From assembly GCF_050947875.1 (NCBI RefSeq), contig NC_134572.1:159981105-160045104 (forward strand): DNA of 64,000 bases, in the 5' to 3' direction. Both the position numbers and the translations under genes were made by a program. Under the pieces are notes generated by a model. The model did no database searches, was not told where the DNA came from, and was given only the letters and a program-made list of their open reading frames with translations. Origin of the DNA: Dermacentor variabilis. Lineage: Eukaryota > Arthropoda > Arachnida > Ixodida > Ixodidae. Shown in pieces: positions 63,875 to 64,000 of the stretch. Within the stretch, counting starts at the first letter, position 1; each line of letters opens with the position of its first letter.

Positions 63875-63875
<1 letters not shown>
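62852..63875 (+). pseudogene. CR1-like LINE, 3' piece
   Basis: Continues the RT thumb/C-terminus (KTLGVCLDENISWSDHIDFL, LRYMPWKIKMLIYNALFACH), with stops after NINL, scraps to about 63430 and a 3' untranslated region. A short GTAATATAAAAGAAAAT duplication lies at 63171-63210. Confidence 0.8.

Positions 63876-63972
<97 letters not shown>
63876..63972. repeat. (ATT)n microsatellite, tail of the CR1-like LINE
   Basis: About 32 ATT units immediately after the LINE 3' untranslated region, most simply its 3' tail. Confidence 0.93.
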
Positions 63973-64000
63973 GCTAATAACTCCGCTACTGCTGAACGAA

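Larger units (their letters stand above)
51880..63972 (+). mobile_element. CR1-like LINE, split into pieces by three nested insertions
   Basis: Pieces at about 51880-53124, 53382-53437, 59427-59851 and 62852-63875 form one element when the inserts are removed. Endonuclease C-terminus (ARVTGHTATCIGLFI, LCDHMPIAFSVN), linker (WKKVNSLLGR), RT start (FPRKKQTAKVLALFKKGN, NYRPISILPIFSRALEKI), then IAFSKAFDSISHELLLNKL, GVPQRSVLGPLLFNLYVNDI and IYADNTTVL (the usual YADD changed to YADN). The thumb (KTLGVCLDENISWSDHID) follows, then a 3' UTR and (ATT)n tail. Several frameshifts; dead. The 5' start is uncertain. Confidence 0.85.

Overview
This window reads as arthropod nuclear DNA, most likely from a hard tick (Ixodidae, probably a metastriate). 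Three things suggest this: an intron-rich angiotensin-converting-enzyme gene of the tick Bm91/ACE kind, tRNA-derived SINEs that look like the tick Ruka family, and a very dense load of I-clade and CR1-like LINEs, Gypsy LTR elements, hAT MITEs, foldback elements and tetranucleotide microsatellites. I see no bacterial operon, CRISPR array, rRNA gene or free-standing tRNA gene. The taxon is an inference; the gene and repeat calls come from the sequence.

Left part (1-28,900): one host gene on the minus strand, a secreted ACE-family zinc dipeptidyl carboxypeptidase. I could place nine consecutive coding exons, all with AG/GT boundaries and compatible phases. They run from the start codon (28808) to the left edge of the window, where exon 9 is cut after 20 bases. 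Together they give exactly 427 in-frame codons, including the zinc motif HEMGH and the downstream glutamate ligand in GFHEAVG. A TATA-like box and an arthropod TCAGT initiator lie just upstream of the ATG. The 11.8-kb intron 6 is swollen by a full-length LINE and a degenerate Gypsy element. Other introns hold a solo LTR, a foldback element, a hAT MITE, a TIR element, a SINE, microsatellites and a perfect 34-bp palindrome.

Right part (28,900-64,000): no host gene recognised. It is a repeat graveyard: CR1-like and I-clade LINE fragments, two solo LTRs inside LINE copies (one carrying an 11-unit 49-bp minisatellite), a cluster of TA-flanked foldback transposons (38.7-42.1 kb), a 23-bp tandem array, and a second copy of the hAT MITE.

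From about 51.9 to 64.0 kb there is a well-resolved nest. A CR1-like LINE was interrupted separately by a SINE (14-bp TSD), a complete but decayed Gypsy element (425-bp LTRs, ATAT TSD) and a 3.0-kb DNA transposon with TTAA-type flanks (Kolobok-like). That transposon encodes a nearly intact DDE transposase, broken only at an A8 run. The empty site predicted for the DNA transposon restores the LINE reading frame, which confirms its boundaries.
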